Of a stretch of DNA of 23,431 bases, positions 22,096 through 23,431 are shown piece by piece (the first letter of the stretch is position 1; every line of letters begins with the position of its first letter). The position numbers and the translations under genes are program-made. Below the pieces are notes generated by a model, which was not told where the DNA came from, searched no databases, and saw nothing but the letters and a program-made list of their open reading frames with translations. The DNA comes from Tulasnella sp. 424 (taxonomy: Eukaryota > Basidiomycota > Agaricomycetes > Cantharellales > Tulasnellaceae), in contig WSUB01000325.1 of the NCBI GenBank assembly GCA_019633425.1, positions 1 through 23,431 on the forward strand, in the 5' to 3' direction.

Positions 22096-22674
22096 ACACG
22101 GCTCAAACCCTACAAGTTTATCTACCTTCCGGGCGACATCGACACCCCGAGGAGTCTCCGAAGCATCGACCTAAAGCAAGACATTGCCCATGACCCGGCG
22201 ATTATGGGTAACCTTCAGCGAGGCGGAGAAGAGCCCGACGACGATCGTCTGACTATGACAGAAACCAGGCAGTCGGAGGAAGGGCGAACATCTCTACCGC
22301 CAAGGAGATCATTCCAAGGTCGCCCGTCGTATCAGGGAGTTCGACCTTTGATGGACGGAGGACTGTCTCGTGCAAACCCCATCTCAAGTCGATATGTCTA
22401 CTGGCCGCGAAGCTATGAGCCGAGGCTTCGACTTCAGCACGGAGGAGGGAGGATCCGCGATGCGGCGAGTCCAGACACATCTTTCTGAGCGACATGTCTC
22501 CCGCGTGTCATTGCCGGCTGCCTTGGATACCGGTACGCCGAAGCGGCGTCAGGTCAGCCTAAACATCTTCTCGTCGTTGAGAAAGTTGAAAGGGCGGTCT
22601 CAAACAATGCCTGCAAGTGCCTCCCGAAGAGAAGAAACCGTCGCCCTCAGCTCCACGGCAATGACAGGGAAATG
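22096..22674 (+). pseudogene. P4-ATPase tail fragment, copy B
   Basis: Only the cytosolic tail after the last membrane segment remains, starting at the equivalent of LKAYRFIYPPDDIDI (here PYKFIYLPGDIDT) and ending at the equivalent of the copy A stop (TGA 22,672-22,674). One extra C near 22,378 shifts the frame relative to copy A, so the tail is split between two frames (RGGEEPDDDRLTMTETRQSE, then SQVDMSTGREAMSRGFDFST). A further 2-nt loss near 22,618 and a 12-nt loss follow. No membrane segment is left. Confidence 0.8.
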
Positions 22675-23316
22675 GGGTTTCCGAGGCCAGGTAGCTTAGA
22701 CTAGAACATTTGTCCACTAATATCACCACTTCATACATGTTTGTTCTCTCCACTGTTTTTCGAAATTCCACAAGGGCATTTGTTATCTCTCTCTCGTGCA
22801 TCTCGGTGTTCTTTTCTGTTTAGCCCCTTTTTTTGTATCCACCAGCGCTTCTCGCTCCTTTTTACACGCCTTTACGACGAACTTTCAAATATTATGTACT
22901 TGTCGATCGGAAATCGTCTTGAACTTTGGACTGCTATAGGGCCGAAGAAACCCGCATTGGGACAGTTTGTCCCTGGTTCCCTCGCGGTATTCTATGGCAA
23001 CTCCGTTACCTAATAGGGTCCAGTAGCTTCGCAGAGCACTTGTCCGTCTGCACTGCCAGGTGTTGTTTTGCATGAGACTTGTATAGACCCTTCTTTGGGG
23101 GAGAAAGCTGCGGTATTTACTCTCTACTACGTATACGGTTCGGGACCCCAACATGTGGGGAGCCAAAGTTTCAGTGGAAAGTGGTGCCTCAACCCCTGTT
23201 TGTCCTCCCGGCTTCTACCTATACCTGTGCATCGTAGCGGCGCAAGCGCCAGTCCCCGATTCTAGCGGGATATTTTAGAGATGAGAATATATTCGAGTTT
23301 TGCTGAGTAAGACATA
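22675..23316. other. Post-flippase tail of unit 2
   Basis: Pyrimidine-rich non-coding sequence alignable with 12,930-13,500 to about 23,260. No gene seen. Similarity with the start of another unit is not evident after that, so the tandem duplication seems to stop here. Confidence 0.55.
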
Positions 23317-23431
23317 TAGCTGTTGAAGCTTGGATACAAAGAGAAAATCGCAGACATGTAGCTGTTGAAGCTCGTATACAAAGCGAAATCGGATATAGCT
23401 GTTGAAGTTCGTATGCAAAGAGAAAAGCGGA
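23317..23431. repeat. Short tandem repeat, about 37-42 bp units
   Basis: Three units starting TAGCTGTTGAAG at 23,317, 23,359 and 23,396, each followed by a GGATACAAAG or GTATACAAAG-like string and an A-rich end. The array runs into the window edge, so its full length is unknown. Confidence 0.85.

Larger units (their letters stand above)
13501..23280 (+). repeat. Segmental duplication unit 2
   Basis: Second copy of the unit. Relative to unit 1 it has a shorter TPR array, a deletion joining the septin 3' flank to an internal septin exon (about 20,455-20,472), a 676-bp inverted-repeat insertion (19,396-20,071), and no counterpart of about 10,320-12,350. Divergence in non-coding parts is visible every few bases, so the duplication is not very recent. 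Confidence 0.8.

Overview
The window looks like nuclear DNA of a filamentous basidiomycete, most likely an Agaricomycete. The genes have many short introns of about 52-69 nt with GT...AG ends and CTAAC/CTGAC branch-like motifs. They encode TKL-like kinases with an HGD catalytic loop, and there are remains of a fungal Cdc10-type septin and a P4-ATPase. Nothing bacterial, viral or organellar was recognised. The order within Agaricomycetes cannot be fixed from the sequence alone.

The dominant structure is a direct segmental duplication. Unit 1 (about 160-13,500) and unit 2 (about 13,500-23,280) carry the same series: a 5' flank, a kinase-TPR fusion gene (+), a 3' flank, a septin relic (-), a 3' piece of a P4-ATPase (+), and a shared non-coding tail. 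Unit 2 is shorter because its TPR array is shorter, it lacks about 2 kb next to the flippase piece, and it lost the septin 3' end. It also gained a 676-bp inverted-repeat element. Unit 1 holds a third, broken 5' fragment of the kinase-TPR gene between its septin and flippase relics.

Both kinase-TPR genes can be rebuilt as seven-exon genes with matching intron positions and no stop: 1,997 aa (1080-7427) and 1,484 aa (14218-19018). Each has a short N-terminal region, a kinase domain with its catalytic residues, a linker, and an array of near-identical 40-residue TPRs (39 repeats in the first; 26 plus a 12-residue cap in the second). Differences between repeats fall mainly at TPR positions 2, 5, 9 and 13, which face the inner groove of a TPR superhelix, and at 36/38. 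Identical neighbouring copies, a 240-bp dimeric repeat and a long-range block duplication show recent array turnover.

The septin and flippase copies are broken by frameshifts, stops and deletions. The simplest reading is that the kinase-TPR genes are the maintained part of the duplication and the other two are decaying passengers. My best candidate for an undescribed system is this pair of kinases fused to a turning-over, groove-diversified TPR array, possibly a recognition receptor. That function is inferred, not shown.
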